Positions 10,313 through 23,535 are shown, numbered from the stretch's first letter. The stretch: 64,000 nt of DNA from Theobroma cacao (GCF_000208745.1 NC_030855.1:16864947-16928946); one strand, 5' to 3'. The notes: generated by a model not told the origin, from the sequence alone. Program-made: numbers and translations.

Positions 10313-11273
10313 NNNNNNNNNNNNNNNNNNNNNNNNNNNNNNNNNNNNNNNNNNNNNNNNNNNNNNNNNNNNNNNNNNNNNNNNNNNNNNNNNNNNNNNN
10401 NNNNNNNNNNNNNNNNNNNNNNNNNNNNNNNNNNNNNNNNNNNNNNNNNNNNNNNNNNNNNNNNNNNNNNNNNNNNNNNNNNNNNNNNNNNNNNNNNNNN
10501 NNNNNNNNNNNNNNNNNNNNNNNNNNNNNNNNNNNNNNNNNNNNNNNNNNNNNNNNNNNNNNNNNNNNNNNNNNNNNNNNNNNNNNNNNNNNNNNNNNNN
10601 NNNNNNNNNNNNNNNNNNNNNNNNNNNNNNNNNNNNNNNNNNNNNNNNNNNNNNNNNNNNNNNNNNNNNNNNNNNNNNNNNNNNNNNNNNNNNNNNNNNN
10701 NNNNNNNNNNNNNNNNNNNNNNNNNNNNNNNNNNNNNNNNNNNNNNNNNNNNNNNNNNNNNNNNNNNNNNNNNNNNNNNNNNNNNNNNNNNNNNNNNNNN
10801 NNNNNNNNNNNNNNNNNNNNNNNNNNNNNNNNNNNNNNNNNNNNNNNNNNNNNNNNNNNNNNNNNNNNNNNNNNNNNNNNNNNNNNNNNNNNNNNNNNNN
10901 NNNNNNNNNNNNNNNNNNNNNNNNNNNNNNNNNNNNNNNNNNNNNNNNNNNNNNNNNNNNNNNNNNNNNNNNNNNNNNNNNNNNNNNNNNNNNNNNNNNN
11001 NNNNNNNNNNNNNNNNNNNNNNNNNNNNNNNNNNNNNNNNNNNNNNNNNNNNNNNNNNNNNNNNNNNNNNNNNNNNNNNNNNNNNNNNNNNNNNNNNNNN
11101 NNNNNNNNNNNNNNNNNNNNNNNNNNNNNNNNNNNNNNNNNNNNNNNNNNNNNNNNNNNNNNNNNNNNNNNNNNNNNNNNNNNNNNNNNNNNNNNNNNNN
11201 NNNNNNNNNNNNNNNNNNNNNNNNNNNNNNNNNNNNNNNNNNNNNNNNNNNNNNNNNNNNNNNNNNNNNNNNN
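10313..11273. other. Assembly gap (N) in the 5' LTR
   Basis: A run of 961 N. Any ORF drawn across it is an artefact. The true length is unknown. Confidence 1.
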
Positions 11274-12026
11274 TATTTTCGAGTTTAAGCCCCGATGATG
11301 GGATCTTCCAAGCATCTCGCGAAGGCGGGTATTCCTCGAAAAGTTCCTTAGGTGAAAAGGTGTTCCCGGGTCCTACCAGTATGATGGGAGGGCTCGAGAG
11401 ATATTTTTAATGAAAGGCTTTCGCCCGAATTAGGTTCATTATGCACGAAAACATTATTTTTAAAGAAAAACGTACGATAACTCCGATGATGGGAATTATT
11501 TGTCAAATTTAAGAAGGTGAATTTCTCGGATAGTTCCCTAGGTGAGAGAATACCCCGAGTCCCACCAGTATGATGGGCGGATTCGAGAAAATATCTTCAA
11601 TAAAAAGTTATTCATCCGACATTTTTTTCACGCCATGCATCTTGCCTCGTATTTGCATTTCATTTTAGGTCAAATAGGAGATTAAAATAAGTGAACAATA
11701 ACTAAGAAAATATAGCTAACTTAAAATTAAAGCCTAATAGGATAATCTAAGAATTGTACCGTTCATGGAACGGGCGTCCCGAGGATGCTAATCCTTCCTC
11801 GGGCGTAACTGTACTCCCGAGCCTAGATCTAGAAAATTGTAGACCAGTTTAAGGTTCTTTTCGGTGGGCTTAAAATTAATTTAAGTTTTCATCGATTAGA
11901 ATCGAGTCAATAGATGGCCAATCGCACCTAGTGAAAAAGATTGGTGGCGACTCCTAGTTTAATATTTAGTGAGTTTTCACATTCGCGTCTGGCGATCGGG
12001 TTCTTGGACCCGCACATTACTACAGC

Positions 12027-12043
12027 TGGCGACTCCACTGGGG
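12027..12043 (+). other. Primer-binding site of the Tat/Ogre element
   Basis: TGGCGACTCCACTGGGG starts two bases after the 5' LTR end at 12024. It begins TGG, as expected for pairing with the CCA end of a tRNA. From memory, Ogre elements use tRNA-Arg, and this sequence fits that; the tRNA assignment is not verified. Confidence 0.75.
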
Positions 12044-12827
12044 ACAAATTGAGAGTTGAACCATTAAATAATAATAGGTTATCCAAGGCTTTAAATAATT
12101 CAATATTTTCTTAGTGTTAATGATTTGTTCTGCATATTTTGTTTGGTGCATTAGTTTATTTCGCATTTATTACTTTATTGCTTTTAATAATTGTGGGGAT
12201 TTAGGATAGAGAGATGTGAGATTGTTACTCCAAATTCGATGTTCTCCTTCACACACACAACATATTTTGTATTCATGCATAAACCTTCCACCCGGGTTAT
12301 GTCCTTTTTAGGAGGGAGTTTAGTAGCTACGCTCTCGTGGGGTGATAACCTCCGCACAGGCTAGTGAAGACTCCCACTCAAATCGAACCTAGTCCGTTTG
12401 AAGCCTGTAATGGGTGAGGACCGGGGTGCCTTACTAGTCCACGTGGATGACAGTGAGGAACGATTTGGGAACCTTAGCTTTGTCTACAATCCCAACCCAA
12501 CATATAAAATGTCAAGAGTAGCTTAATCCTAGGTAGGGCCATACTCGTGAGAATATACCCTATAAATAGGTACACATGAAGAAATTTCTTCCACTTCCTC
12601 TATTTTAAATTATGCCACAAGATAATAAAGTATCGTGGAGTAGACAATAATACCCATGATATTGCTTATTATTCTTTTCAACATTCCATTCTTTCTTTTT
12701 ACCATACTAACTTAAGTTTATTTTGCTTGTCATGCGCATGTTACATGTTCATTTGCATGAATCGTAATTGCATATAGGACAAATATTGGCCACACAACAT
12801 TCAACCTAAGAGATCTCGGTTATATCC

Positions 12828-14634
12828 ATGGCATCGTCATCGGCAGGTCCACTCAACATATACAGAAATGACTATGAGATAGAGTTACAGATGGGGCAGA
12901 TCCAACAAGAAAAAGGAGACTGTTTGAACCAAGGACATGTCCCAACTTTACCCGAGAAAGTTCACTTGGACCTTTAGCAGAATGACTTCACAGAGATGGT
13001 AGGAATTTGGGGACAGTGGAGACGTGCTCACCGAGACAATTTTCAAAACAAGTATGGACACATTGCATGGCTCCTATATGTACCTATTGATGACCAGATG
13101 CTCCAAGCCATTGTCCAGTTTTGGGATCCCTCATACTGTTGCTTTATCTTTAACAAGGTGGACATGACCCCTACCATAGAAGAGTACTCCTCTCTGCTTC
13201 GAATAGATCACATGCAGCTTGATAAGATCTATTGGAGGGCTCAAAAGACGGGACATCGGCGAAAGTTGGCCAAGTTGTTAGGAATGACTACGGTAGAGAT
13301 GGATCAGCATTTGAAGAAAAAAGGAGACACAGAATGCCTTCCGTGGAGTTTCTTGAACGGATATATTAAAAAATACATGGAGGATGAACAATGTCTCCTA
13401 GCTTTCGCAATGGCGATCTATGGTTTAATGGTCTTCCCGAAGGTTCTAGGTCATGTGGAGGTGTCAGTCATAGACTTCTTTGATCAAGTGACAAGGAGCA
13501 TCAACCCGACCCCATCCATCTTAGCTGAAACCTTCAGATCCTTGAATTTTTATCGACGCAAAGGTGAGAGACGATTCATTGGATGTGCTCAACTCCTAAC
13601 CATATGGATCAAAAGCCACTTCGAATGCAAAGAGAGCAAATTTTGAAAGCTTTATCTGTCTACGAGTTGTCCTATCCTTGAGTTCTGCGAAAGAGAATGG
13701 CCTAACTGCAAGAGGAAAGAAGAGTGGGTTGCAAGGCTCCAGAGGTTAATGAGCATTGAAGTGACTTAGAGAGCTCCATGGATGCCACGAATGCAAGTAA
13801 TGTATAAATGTGGGGACAAGCCATGGGTACCACTGATGGGACCATGAGGAGCCATCAGCTATGCCCCGATAATGGTACGGAGACAGTTCAGATCTGAACA
13901 ATTTGTGCCCATGACTTATCAGCTCGACCAGTTAGAGTTTACATACGGAGAATCGAAAACGCTAAAAAGAATTGAGGAAATTGCACAAGACTGGAAAAAA
14001 ACTTACTGAGTGGATCAGGGAAGGGTTACCGATGAAGTCACCACAGGATATCATACTTGGCACGACCAAAGGGTGAAAAATGTCATATGCCCCCCGAAAA
14101 ATCCATCAAAACATCCCATAAACCCAAAACCTCAAGATGTCCTGCTGGAGAGTGAGTTGACAAGAAAGAGACTTGAAAAGGAGATGACGAATATGAAGTG
14201 GAGACATGAGGATGAGCTAGAAGAAGTGAAGAAAAAGACGGTAAGAAAGAATGCAAGAACTCCAAAGTGCCAACAATGCTTTGCAACACGAGGTACGAAG
14301 ACAAGAACAAACCATCCAAGAGTTGAAAAATGACTGAAACTTGTTGAAAACTGCCATGGAAGGCTACAAGGCACAGTACGAAGCAGTAAGGCAAGAATAT
14401 TTCCAAATGAGGGAAAGAAATGATTCGTGCACACAAAGCCTTCAAAGGAAAGAAGCTAAGATACGATGGATACTGAGACAGATATGAGAAGTGGCATTTA
14501 GAGCTTGAGTGATGGCAGACAAGACCGAAGAACTCAGGCGAGAGATTCTTCCCACGGATGAATTGAGTGAGCAATTGATCGATCACCTTAGGATGGTTAG
14601 GGACCAATATGACAAAGTCGATTTTTCCTTTTGA
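12828..14634 (+). pseudogene. ORF1 of the Tat/Ogre element (DUF7745-like), degenerate
   Basis: The likely start is the ATG at 12828 (MASSSAGPLNIY). The frame is cut by TAG at 12975-12977 and then stays open to 13646. Typical residues are GIWGQWRRAHRDNFQNKYGH, VQFWDPSYCCFIF, TPTIEEYSSLL and ECLPWSFLNGYI. The C-terminal part (13650-14634) continues in changed frames (PMTYQLDQLEFTYGE; WHDQRVKNV) and ends in a glutamate/lysine-rich coiled-coil-like stretch. Ogre ORF1 has no established function; its position upstream of gag is diagnostic. Several stops and frameshifts show it is inactive. Confidence 0.8.
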
Positions 14635-14903
14635 TAGTTATGTAATGGTTTTAGACAATGATGTAATCGGATATTTAAGTTTTATGGATGCAGATTTTCT
14701 TATGGTAAATGTTGGATGGCCAATATTTTTCCTATTTTTTCTTTTCAATACATTTCATTTGCATCATAATGCATGATTTAAATAAAAGTAATAAATAATA
14801 ATGCACTCAACATAAATTTTTAACTTATTCTTTGAACTAATAGAACAAAATTCTAGAAAAACAAATTCTCCACAGATACAATACAAGAGCCTGCTCTAAG
14901 ATC

Positions 14904-17900
14904 ATGGAGGATGAGCATTCAGAGAGGATGGATAAGATTGAGAAGAAGCAAGAAGAAATCATGGGTCAGTTATCAAAAATTTTAGAGTTAATATCTACAG
15001 ATAAAGGAAAGAGAGCGGTAGGGAGTTTTGGTACACCAGAAGACGTTCAACAGACAGAAACCAATACAGACCCTGTGTATCCACCAAGATTTACACCACC
15101 ACCTGCAAGGAATGCGTCCATTCCCATGCCATCAATGGGTCAATATCCATTTTTTAGGATGCCAATAGGGCCACCACCTACTTATGCTCAACAAAGGCCA
15201 ATTGAAGGGACAAGTCCTTCAGATCCCATCTCTGTACCTGATCTAGATGATCCAAAGGAACAAGAGAAGCTCAAATGTGGATCCGTTGAATCGAAGGATA
15301 ATCCCGATACCCATCAGAAATTTGACCTTTTTGAAGAAAGATTACGCATGATAGAAGGAATGGGAATGTATTGTTCTATGGATGCAATTGAGCTCTGTCT
15401 TGTTCCAGATGTGGTTATACCCGCAAAATTCAAAGTTTCAAACTTTGAGAAGTATGATGGAACCAAGTGCCCGGTCACACACATCACCATGTATTGTAGA
15501 AGGATGGCCGCATATGCTCATGATGACAAACTCTTGATACATTGCTTCCAAGATAGCCTTACTGGTGCTGCAGCAAAGTGGTACGTCCAACTAGACCGCA
15601 ATCGAATCCACACGTAGAAAGACCTTGCTCGGGCGTTTATAGCTCAATATAAGCATGTTACAGATATGGCTCCGGATCGCCTTTCTTTACAAAACATGGA
15701 GAAGAAACCCACTGAAAGCTTCAAAGAATACGCTCAAAGATGGAGGAATGTGGCCTCTCAAGTTCAGCCACCATTGATCGAGAAAGAGACCACTGTAATG
15801 TTTGTTAACACCTTGCGAGCCCCTTACTATGAACGATTGGTTGGTAGTGCCACAAAGAACTTTGCTGATATGGTGATTTCGGGAGAAATGATAGAAACTG
15901 CCATTAAACAAGGGAAGATAGAAGGAGGTGATACGACAAACACGAGGAAAAGGGGAACTTTCAAGAGGAAAGAGGGAGAAGCCCAAGCCATCACTTTAGG
16001 ACAACACCAAGGAGGGATATACAACCCTTACCAGCCATACCCACCATACCCCTATTACCCAGCTGTGAACAACACTTCACAAAGCCCATACCTATACCCA
16101 CCCATGCCAAATGCCTTTCCTAACTTGTACCCATATACTCTTATCCAACGGACACCTTACCCCACAAATATTCACCCACCTACTTCCACACTTGTTACAG
16201 CTTCAACCACACAACAAATAACACCTTCAAACAACCATACTACCGATGAATCAAGAGGATGGCGGAACAAGCAAGAGAAAGTGCAGTTTGACCCAATTCC
16301 AATTACATATGCTGAACTCTTCACTCAGTTAGTTGCAAACCATCTGGTGGCACCTTTATACATAGAGCCATTAAAACCTCCATTCCCGAGATGGTATGAT
16401 ACTTCCACCCACTGTGATTATCATTATGGAATCGAAGGTCACTCGATCGAGAATTGCACGACATTCAAGTATAAGGTGCAAGGGTTGATCAAGGCAGGAA
16501 TCCTGAACTTTGAAAAAAAGTCGGAACAGAATGTTAACAACAACCCACTACCAAATCATGCTGGGGTAAGGGTAAATGCAATAGAAATGGAGGTGTATAT
16601 TAAAAGGAACATTCGGGAAGTGGAAACCCCCATGGAAAAAGTATTTAAAGCCTTGGTAAAAGCCAATATGCTCGAGGATTGGTCGCAATGTCCTAATGTG
16701 AATGACTTAGGAGATATCCAAAGACTATGTTGCTTGTATCACAAAGGATGTGTGGGGCATTTAATCCAGGATTGTAGTTTTTTTTGGAAGAAAGTGCAAA
16801 GAATGATGGACGAATCAAGGATCGAGTTTTATATGGAAGTTTCAGAGTCAGCAGTAAACATGATATCCAAGGAGTCCACTCACCCAATGAAGATAAAACC
16901 TTTAACCATTTTCTATGAACCAAGAAGAGAGTTTGTGGAGGACAGAACCCATGCCAAGATGATCATCGAAGTCCCTAAACCCTTCCCCTACAAAGACGAC
17001 AAAGCTGTCCCATGGAACTACAACTGTAGTGTAAAAGTTTCAAAAGTAGAGAAATGGATAGCTGAATCTCAAGATGATGCTGTAAATATAACTGGTGTTG
17101 GAGGGATTACCCGCAGCGGACGTTGCTATTCACCGGAAGCATTAGAGAATCTCAAGAATGAGAAGGGAAAGGAAAAAGAGCAAAGTCTGAGAGAAGAAAA
17201 TGTGCAACCTCCGAAATCGACAGATGACTCAAAAAGACCGGTGACAAAAAAAGAGGTTGTCGAGTTTTTCAAGTTCATCAAACATAGTGAGTACAATGTG
17301 GTCGAGCAATTGAACAGGTTGCCCGCTCGTATTTCACTACTATCTTTGCTCCTTAGCTCGGAACCACATAGGAACTCTTTGATGAGGATTCTGAACCAAG
17401 CATATGTGGATCAAGATATCTCAGTTGAAAATTTAGACTACATCATTGGGAACATTTCGGTGGGTAACATAATATCCTTTAACGATGAAGAAATCCCCTC
17501 TGGAGGTAGAGGAAATTACAAAGCCTTGCATATCACTACCAAGTGTAAAGGCTGTACCATCGCAAAGGTACTGCTTGACAACGGATCATCTTTAAATGTG
17601 ATGCCCATGAGGACCCTGGCCCGTTTACCCATCAACATGTCCTACATGCGAAAAAGTCAGATGATCGTGAGAGCCTTCGACGGAACAAGGACAGAAGTAG
17701 TAGGGGATATTGAGATACTGGTAAAAATTGGCCCGTGTACCTTTACCATTGAATTCCAAGTTATGGATATCGCTCCTTCATACAATTATTTGTTGGGAAG
17801 ACCTTGGATCCATATGGCTAGAGCCATACCTTCATCTATTCATCAGAAGGTCAAGTTCATCGTGGAAGGGAAGATTGTTTGTGTTAACGGGGAAGAAGAC

Positions 17901-18523
17901 TTACTCATAAGCAAGCCAGCAGATACTCCTTACGTGGAAGTGACGGAAGAAGTACCTGAATGTTCCTTTCGATCCTTCGAGTTTGTTAACACCACATATG
18001 TTGAAGAAGGAACCACACCGCCTATTCCGAGGCTTTCCAAAACCACCAAGATGGCTGTCAGTCAGATAGTAGGAAAAGGATACCGAGCGAGGGCAAGACT
18101 GGGAAGAGAACTACAAGGCATTAGAAGGCCCATACGTGCTTCCAAAAATGAAGAAAGGTTTGGCCTGGGGTATAAACCAACTAAGAAGGAAAGAGAAGAA
18201 ATGATAGCCGAAAGAAGAAAGGAAAGGTTGGCTCATTTTAAGGGGCATGAATTGGAAATCCAAGGAATGACATATCCTCATCTCTACGAGACATTCCGAT
18301 CTGGAGGTTGCATTTTACCTGAATCACTCACCGTTGGGAGCCGAGAATCAGTGTCAGCTTTAGGGGAAGCCTTTTCTGATTTATCAATATGTGCAACAGA
18401 GGAAGGTGAAGAACAGTCAGGAAATGTGGATGGGATTCCTACTACATACCTCGGGCCACCGAATCTAAAGTTGAGCAGCTGGACCACTATAAGTTTACCA
18501 GTCACTTGTGATTCAATTTCAAA
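14904..18523 (+). pseudogene. Gag-protease of the Tat/Ogre element
   Basis: Gag starts with MEDEHSERMDKIEKKQEE (coiled coil) and includes the capsid-like region SNFEKYDGTKCPVTHITMY...DDKLLIHCFQDSLTGAA. A TAG at 15615-15617 replaces an expected W codon (HT-stop-KDLARAF). The second part, 15666 onward, is open for over 950 codons. It has a proline/tyrosine-rich linker, zinc-knuckle-like residues (CDYHYGIEGHSIENC, about 16411-16456), an aspartic protease with active site LLDNGSSLNVMP (about 17572) and the conserved YNYLLGRPWIH, then a G-patch-like stretch (GKGYRARARLGRELQG...FGLGYKP). Translation reaches a stop at 18525 only if the following intron is retained. Confidence 0.88.
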
Positions 18524-18740
18524 GTAATGCAAACTAAACATCTGTGCTTATGCCCAAAAGCATTGGAATTTTATGTATCGGGCTTTATATCATTTATCAT
18601 TCTAATAAATTGACATGCGTAGTGCATTTCTCATATCTCTTCTCATGATTAACGATTTCCATTCGTGTCATTTCATCCATTTATTTTAACTGTTCATCTA
18701 TACAATAGCTCTACATATTTCAATCCCCTTTACCTTCTAG
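18524..18740 (+). other. Spliceosomal intron between protease and reverse transcriptase
   Basis: 217 bp, starting GTAATG and ending CCTTCTAG. Joining 18523 to 18741 completes a lysine codon and carries the gag-pro frame directly into the RT frame (IPTNECEDDNDSGLK), which is open from 18742. The intron itself contains stops in that frame. Ogre elements are known for an intron at this place. Confidence 0.7.
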
Positions 18741-21700
18741 GATTCCAACTAATGAATGCGAAGATGATAATGACAGTGGTTTAAAAGTTAATTTTAAAAA
18801 AAGTACAAGTGTCAGTGAACTTGATGATACAGAAAACGTGGAGGATTATGATTTAACTCCGGACTTGTTAAGACTAGTAGAACAGGAGGGGAGACAAATT
18901 GTCCCACATCAAGAGATACTTGAAACGATAAATTTGAGAAATGAAGAAAATAAGAAAGAAGTTAGAATTGGCATGACGTTGGTGCCAATGGAAAAAGAAA
19001 AACTAATAAAGCTACTCCATGAATATGTAGATGTGTTTGCATGGTCCTATCAAGATATGCCAGGACTCAATACAGACATTGTAACCCATAAACTGCCTTT
19101 GAAACCTGAATGCAAACCGATTAAGCAAAAGTTGAGAATAATGAAACCTGAAATGCTGTTGAAAATTAAAGAAGAGGTGAAAAAGCAGTTCGATGTAAGA
19201 TTCTTGAAAGTAGTTAAGTACCCTGAACGGGTTGCAAAGATTGTCCCAGTACCTAAGAAAGACGGGAAAGTGAGAATGTGTGTGGATTATCGAGACTTGA
19301 ATAGAGCTAGCCCAAAAGATAATTTTTCTCTTCCCCACATTGACACCCTTGTTGATAATACTGCCCGCCATTCCATGTTTTCCTTTATGGATGGCTTTTC
19401 AAGGTATAACCAAATTAAGATGGCACTAGAGGATAGAGAGAAAACTACCTTCATAACTATGTGAGGGACCTTTGTTATAAGGTAATGCCATTTGGTTTGA
19501 AGAATGCTAGGGCAACTTATCAACGAGCTATGGTGACTCTCTTCCATGATATGATGCACAAAGAGGTTAAGGTGTATGTGGACGATATGATTGTAAAAGC
19601 TCGCAAAACAGAGGACCATGGGACCAATCTTGAAAGATTATTTAAGAGGTTACGAAAATTTCAGCTCAAATTAAATCCGGCAAAGTGCACTTTTGGAGTC
19701 ACTTCAGGAAAGCTACTGGGTTTCATCGTCAGTGAAAGAGAAATAGAAGTTGACCCGGATAAGGTTCAAGCAATTCGTAATTTGCCTCCTCCCAAAACGC
19801 AAAAAGAAGTTAGAGGATTTTTGGGAAGATTAAATTATATAGCCCGATTCATATCACAGCTCACACTCAAATGCGTCCCGATCTTCAAACTCCTTCGCAA
19901 ACATAATCCTGAGGCGTGGAATGAGGAGTGCCAAGTTACTTTTGACAAGGTTAAAGAATATCTGTTGAGTCCGCCAGTATTGGTACCACTTGTGGTCGGG
20001 AGACCCCTCCTCTTATACTTGACTGTAAATGAAGGATCCATGGGATGTGTGTTAGGACAACATGATAAAACTGGTAAGAAAGAAAGGGCAGTTTACTACT
20101 TGAGTAAAAAGTTCACTGAATACGAGTCCAAGTATTCCTCGTTGAAAAAGATGTGTTGTGCTTTAGCATGGACGGCACATCGACTCAGGCAGTACATGCT
20201 ATATCATACCACTTGGCTCATTACAAAGTTGGATCGTATTAAATACATCTTCGAGAAACCTTTCTTATCAAGTAGAGTGGCAAGATGGCAAGTGTTACTG
20301 TCTGAATATGATATTGTATATATGTCCCAAAAAGCTATCAAAGAAAGTGCAATCGCTAATTTTCTTGCAGAAAGGGTGGAAAAGGATTATGAACCAATGG
20401 AGTTTGAGTTTTCGGATGAGGACTTGATGTCAATATGCCAAACAAGTGGGGAGAAATCGGAGAAAGAGAATTGGAAGATGTTTTTCGACGGAGCTTCGAA
20501 TGCCTTGGGGCATGACATAGGGGTCGTGTTAGTGTCACCAGAAGGAGATCATTATCCCATCATAGCTAAACTCAACTTCTATTGCACCAATAATGTGGCT
20601 CAATATGAAGCTTGTGTCATGGGTCTTCAGGCAACAATCGAGAGGAAAATTCACATTTTGGAAGTGTATGGGGACTCTACTTTGGTTATTTATCAGTTGC
20701 AAGGAGAATGGGAGACACGTGACTCGAAGTTAGTCCGATATCACAAGTATGTTTCAAAGCTAATTGAAAATTTTGATAAGATTTGTTCACCCATTTGCCC
20801 CGAGAGGAGAACCAAATGGCCGATGCATTAGCCACGCTGGCGGCAATGTTCAAAGTTGGTACCAATGTCAAGATTCAACCCATCATGATTAATCTTCGAG
20901 AGTGCCCTGCACACTGCTCCAGTGTAAAAGAAGAAATAGACGAGAAATCGTGGTACCATGATATTGTGCATTATCTCAAGTTTCAGCAGTACCCGGATCA
21001 AAGCTCAGAAAATGATAAGAAAACCATTAGAAGGTTGGCAATGAATTTCTTCTTGGATAGGAACATCTTATACAAGAGAAGTAGGGATCAAACGCTTTTG
21101 AGATGCGTGGATTCAACCGAAGCTCGGAGAATAATTGAGGAAGTTCACGAAAGAATTTGTGGAGCACATGCAAGTGGACATAAGTTGGCAAGATAGGTCA
21201 TGAGAGCAGGGTATTACTGGCTCACGTTGGAAACAGATTGTATAGATTTTGCTCGAAAGTGTCACAAGTGTCAGGTATATGCAGACAGAATCCACACCCC
21301 TGCTAATTCACTGCATGTATTGACATCACCGTGGCCATTCTCAATGTGGGGCATGGATGTGATTGGGTTGATAACCCCGAAGGCATCAAATGGGCATCGG
21401 TTTATTCTGATGGCAATTGACTACTTCACTAAGTGGGTAGAAGCAGCATCTTATGCCAATGTGACCCAAAAAGTGGTATGTAAGTTCATCCAAAAAGAAA
21501 TAATATGCTGCTATGGTCTCCCGAAAAGGATCATCACGGATAACGCTAGTAACCTCAATGGTTTGATGATGAAAAAGGTTTGTGCCAAGTTCAAGATCAA
21601 GCATCATAATTCAACGCCTTATCACCCAAGGATAAATGGAGCGGTGGAAGCAGCCAACAAGAACATCAAAAGGATAATTGAAAAGATGACAGATGTATAC

Positions 21701-22198
21701 AAAGATTAGCATGAGAAGTTACCTTTTGCTTTGCATGCTTATCGCACAACAGTCCGAACTTCCACGGGAGCTACACCGTTCTTTTTGGTGTATGGGATGG
21801 AAGCAATTTTGCCAATTGAAGTAGAAATCCCTTCCCTTCGGGTCCTTAAAGAAGTACAGTTGGAAGAAGCCAAATGGGTTAATGCTCGTTATGAGCAATT
21901 GAATCTCATAGAAGAAAAAAGGTTGACGGCACTTTACCATGGGCAGTTATATCAAAAGAGAATGATGAGGGCATATGACAAGAAGGCACATCCTTGACAG
22001 TTCCAAGAAGGAGAATTAGTATTGAAAAGAATTCTCCCGAACCAGCATGATCCTCGCGGGAAATGGACACCAAATTGGGAAGGATCATTTGTGGTGAAGA
22101 AAGCTTTTTCAGGAGGAGCACTAATTTTGGCGGAGATGGACGGAAGAGAGTTTTCCAACCTGGTGAATGCAGATGCAGTCAAGAAATATTTTGCATAA
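18741..22198 (+). pseudogene. Pol of the Tat/Ogre element: RT, RNase H, aRNH, integrase
   Basis: RT: PERVAKIVPVPKKDGKVRMC, VDYRDLNRASPKDNF, FSFMDGFSRYNQIKM, MPFGLKNARATYQRAM and the catalytic YVDD at 19574-19585. RNase H follows (YYLSKKFTEYE). A second, archaeal-type RNase H lies at about 20463-20830 (WKMFFDGASNALGHDIGVVL; NNVAQYEACVMGL). Integrase: CHKCQ zinc-finger end, catalytic D (MDVIG, about 21355), D (ITDNAS, about 21537) and E (NGAVEAANKN, about 21647), then a C-terminal region ending KKYFA-stop. Damage: a TGA plus a 1-base loss at about 19462-19475, a frameshift near 20800, a stop at 21194-21196, and stops at 21707 (W to TAG) and 21995 (R to TGA). Confidence 0.92.
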
Positions 22199-23070
22199 AA
22201 AAAAGAAGAAAATTTTCAAGTTGAAAACCTGAAAAGGCGGCTTGAATCTGGGAGATGTGTTTAGGGCGAAAACCCGAAAAGCTAGTCTAGACACGAAGGA
22301 GGTCCAAATACTACAAAAGCTTAACACAGAAAGAGTGAAGATCATGATTCGAGATGTTCATGCAAAAGACAAGGGAGCTGACAAATGTGCCTGTTTCAGG
22401 ATAAAATTTTGAGACTATTGTTAATATTTATCGAAACAGTCATTAAGAAAGAACTGTATCCCTTTTGTATTAATAAATTTTTCCCTGTTCCTTGTCATTA
22501 TGCTTGATTGTAGAAACTTCCCTTTTTCTAATTAAAAGTAGCCTTTCTGCTCCCAAAAATGCCATCATTTCCATTTTGCCAAGAGAGGAGATATGAGTAC
22601 ATTGCATTGCATTTGTCATAAAATTAGAATGATACTTAATAAAGAGCATGATAAAGTAAGAAATGTTTGTAATATTTTGAAAAAGGATCGTAATTGATAG
22701 GAAATGAAATGGAGTCTGGTAATGTAAGAAAAGAAAAGAGAAAAGACTAAGAAAAGAAAGAAAGAAATGGAATTAGCAATAGAATGGAGCATAGTAAAAA
22801 TGTGAAGAATGATTGGACCATGCATATGATAGAGGAAGAAAACAGTTATGAGCAATGAATTGGGGAAGACGAGAGATCGGAAGCATGATTGATTCATTTC
22901 CCATTGATCAAAGAGAAGGCTCTAAAACACCCAAAAAAAAGGAAACCGATGAAGATGAATTGTCATGTTCAAAATTTTAAAACAATTGAAAATGAGGGAA
23001 ATTCATCTTTAAAATCATAGAATTTCATATGAGGAATTGATTATTTTTCACCATCTCAAAAAAGAAAAAA
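22199..23070 (+). other. 3' untranslated region of the Tat/Ogre element
   Basis: Noncoding, purine-rich on the plus strand with many AAGAAAAG/GAAAGAAA runs (about 22720-22770). No ORF with homology. It leads into the minisatellite. Confidence 0.7.
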
Positions 23071-23535
23071 AGGTTACGTTGCCTCAATTTTGAGGAATTC
23101 ATTTTTAAAGGTACGTTGCCTCAGCTTTGAGGAGCTCATTTGTAAAAAAAATTCTCGTTGCCTCAGTTTTGAGGAGTTTATTCTTAAAGTCTTGGTGTCT
23201 CAGGTTTGAGGAGTTCATTTTTAAAGTCTCGTTGCCTCAGTTTTGAGGAGTTCATTTTTAAAGTCTCGTTACCTCAGTTTTGAGGAGTTCGTTTTAAAGT
23301 CTCGGTGCCTCAGTTTTGAGGAGTTCATTTTTAAAGTCTTAGTGCCTCAGATTTGAGGAGTTCATTTTTAAAATCTCGTTGCCTCAGTTTTGAGGAGTTC
23401 ATTTTTTTTAAAAAAAAAGTCTCATTGCCTCAATTTTGAGGAATTCATTTTTAAAAGTCTCGTGGCCTCAATTTTGAGGAGTTCATTTTTAAAAGTCGCA
23501 TTGCCTTAGTTTTGAGGAATTCATTTAAAAAAAAA
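23071..23535 (+). repeat. 12-copy minisatellite (about 37 bp) in the retrotransposon 3' UTR
   Basis: The repeat core is CTCGTTGCCTCAGTTTTGAG followed by GAGTTCATTTTTAAAGT. I count 12 copies with point changes and variable A/T runs. Each contains CCTCA-N4-TGAGG, a short palindrome able to form a hairpin. The array ends about 90 bp before the 3' LTR and is present once in the element. Confidence 0.92.

Larger units (their letters stand above)
8941..12024 (+). repeat. 5' LTR of the Tat/Ogre element
   Basis: About 3.1 kb, TG...CA ends, matching 23626-26401. An N gap occupies 10313-11273. A 26-bp-scale unit containing GGTACGACTGGCAGGGT is present twice at about 9055-9105 but once in the 3' LTR. 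Two TATA-like boxes occur: TATAAAGGGG (9235-9244) and CTATAAAAGG (9987-9996). Confidence 0.92.

Noticed and set aside
10293..11315. Long minus-strand ORF of about 340 codons
   Set aside because: It consists almost entirely of N from the assembly gap. The same applies to the frames across 24046-25233.
14083..14607. 174-codon minus-strand ORF in the Gypsy element
   Set aside because: Antisense shadow of the glutamate/lysine-rich ORF1 tail; composition (S, F, L runs) is the complement of GAA/AAG codons.
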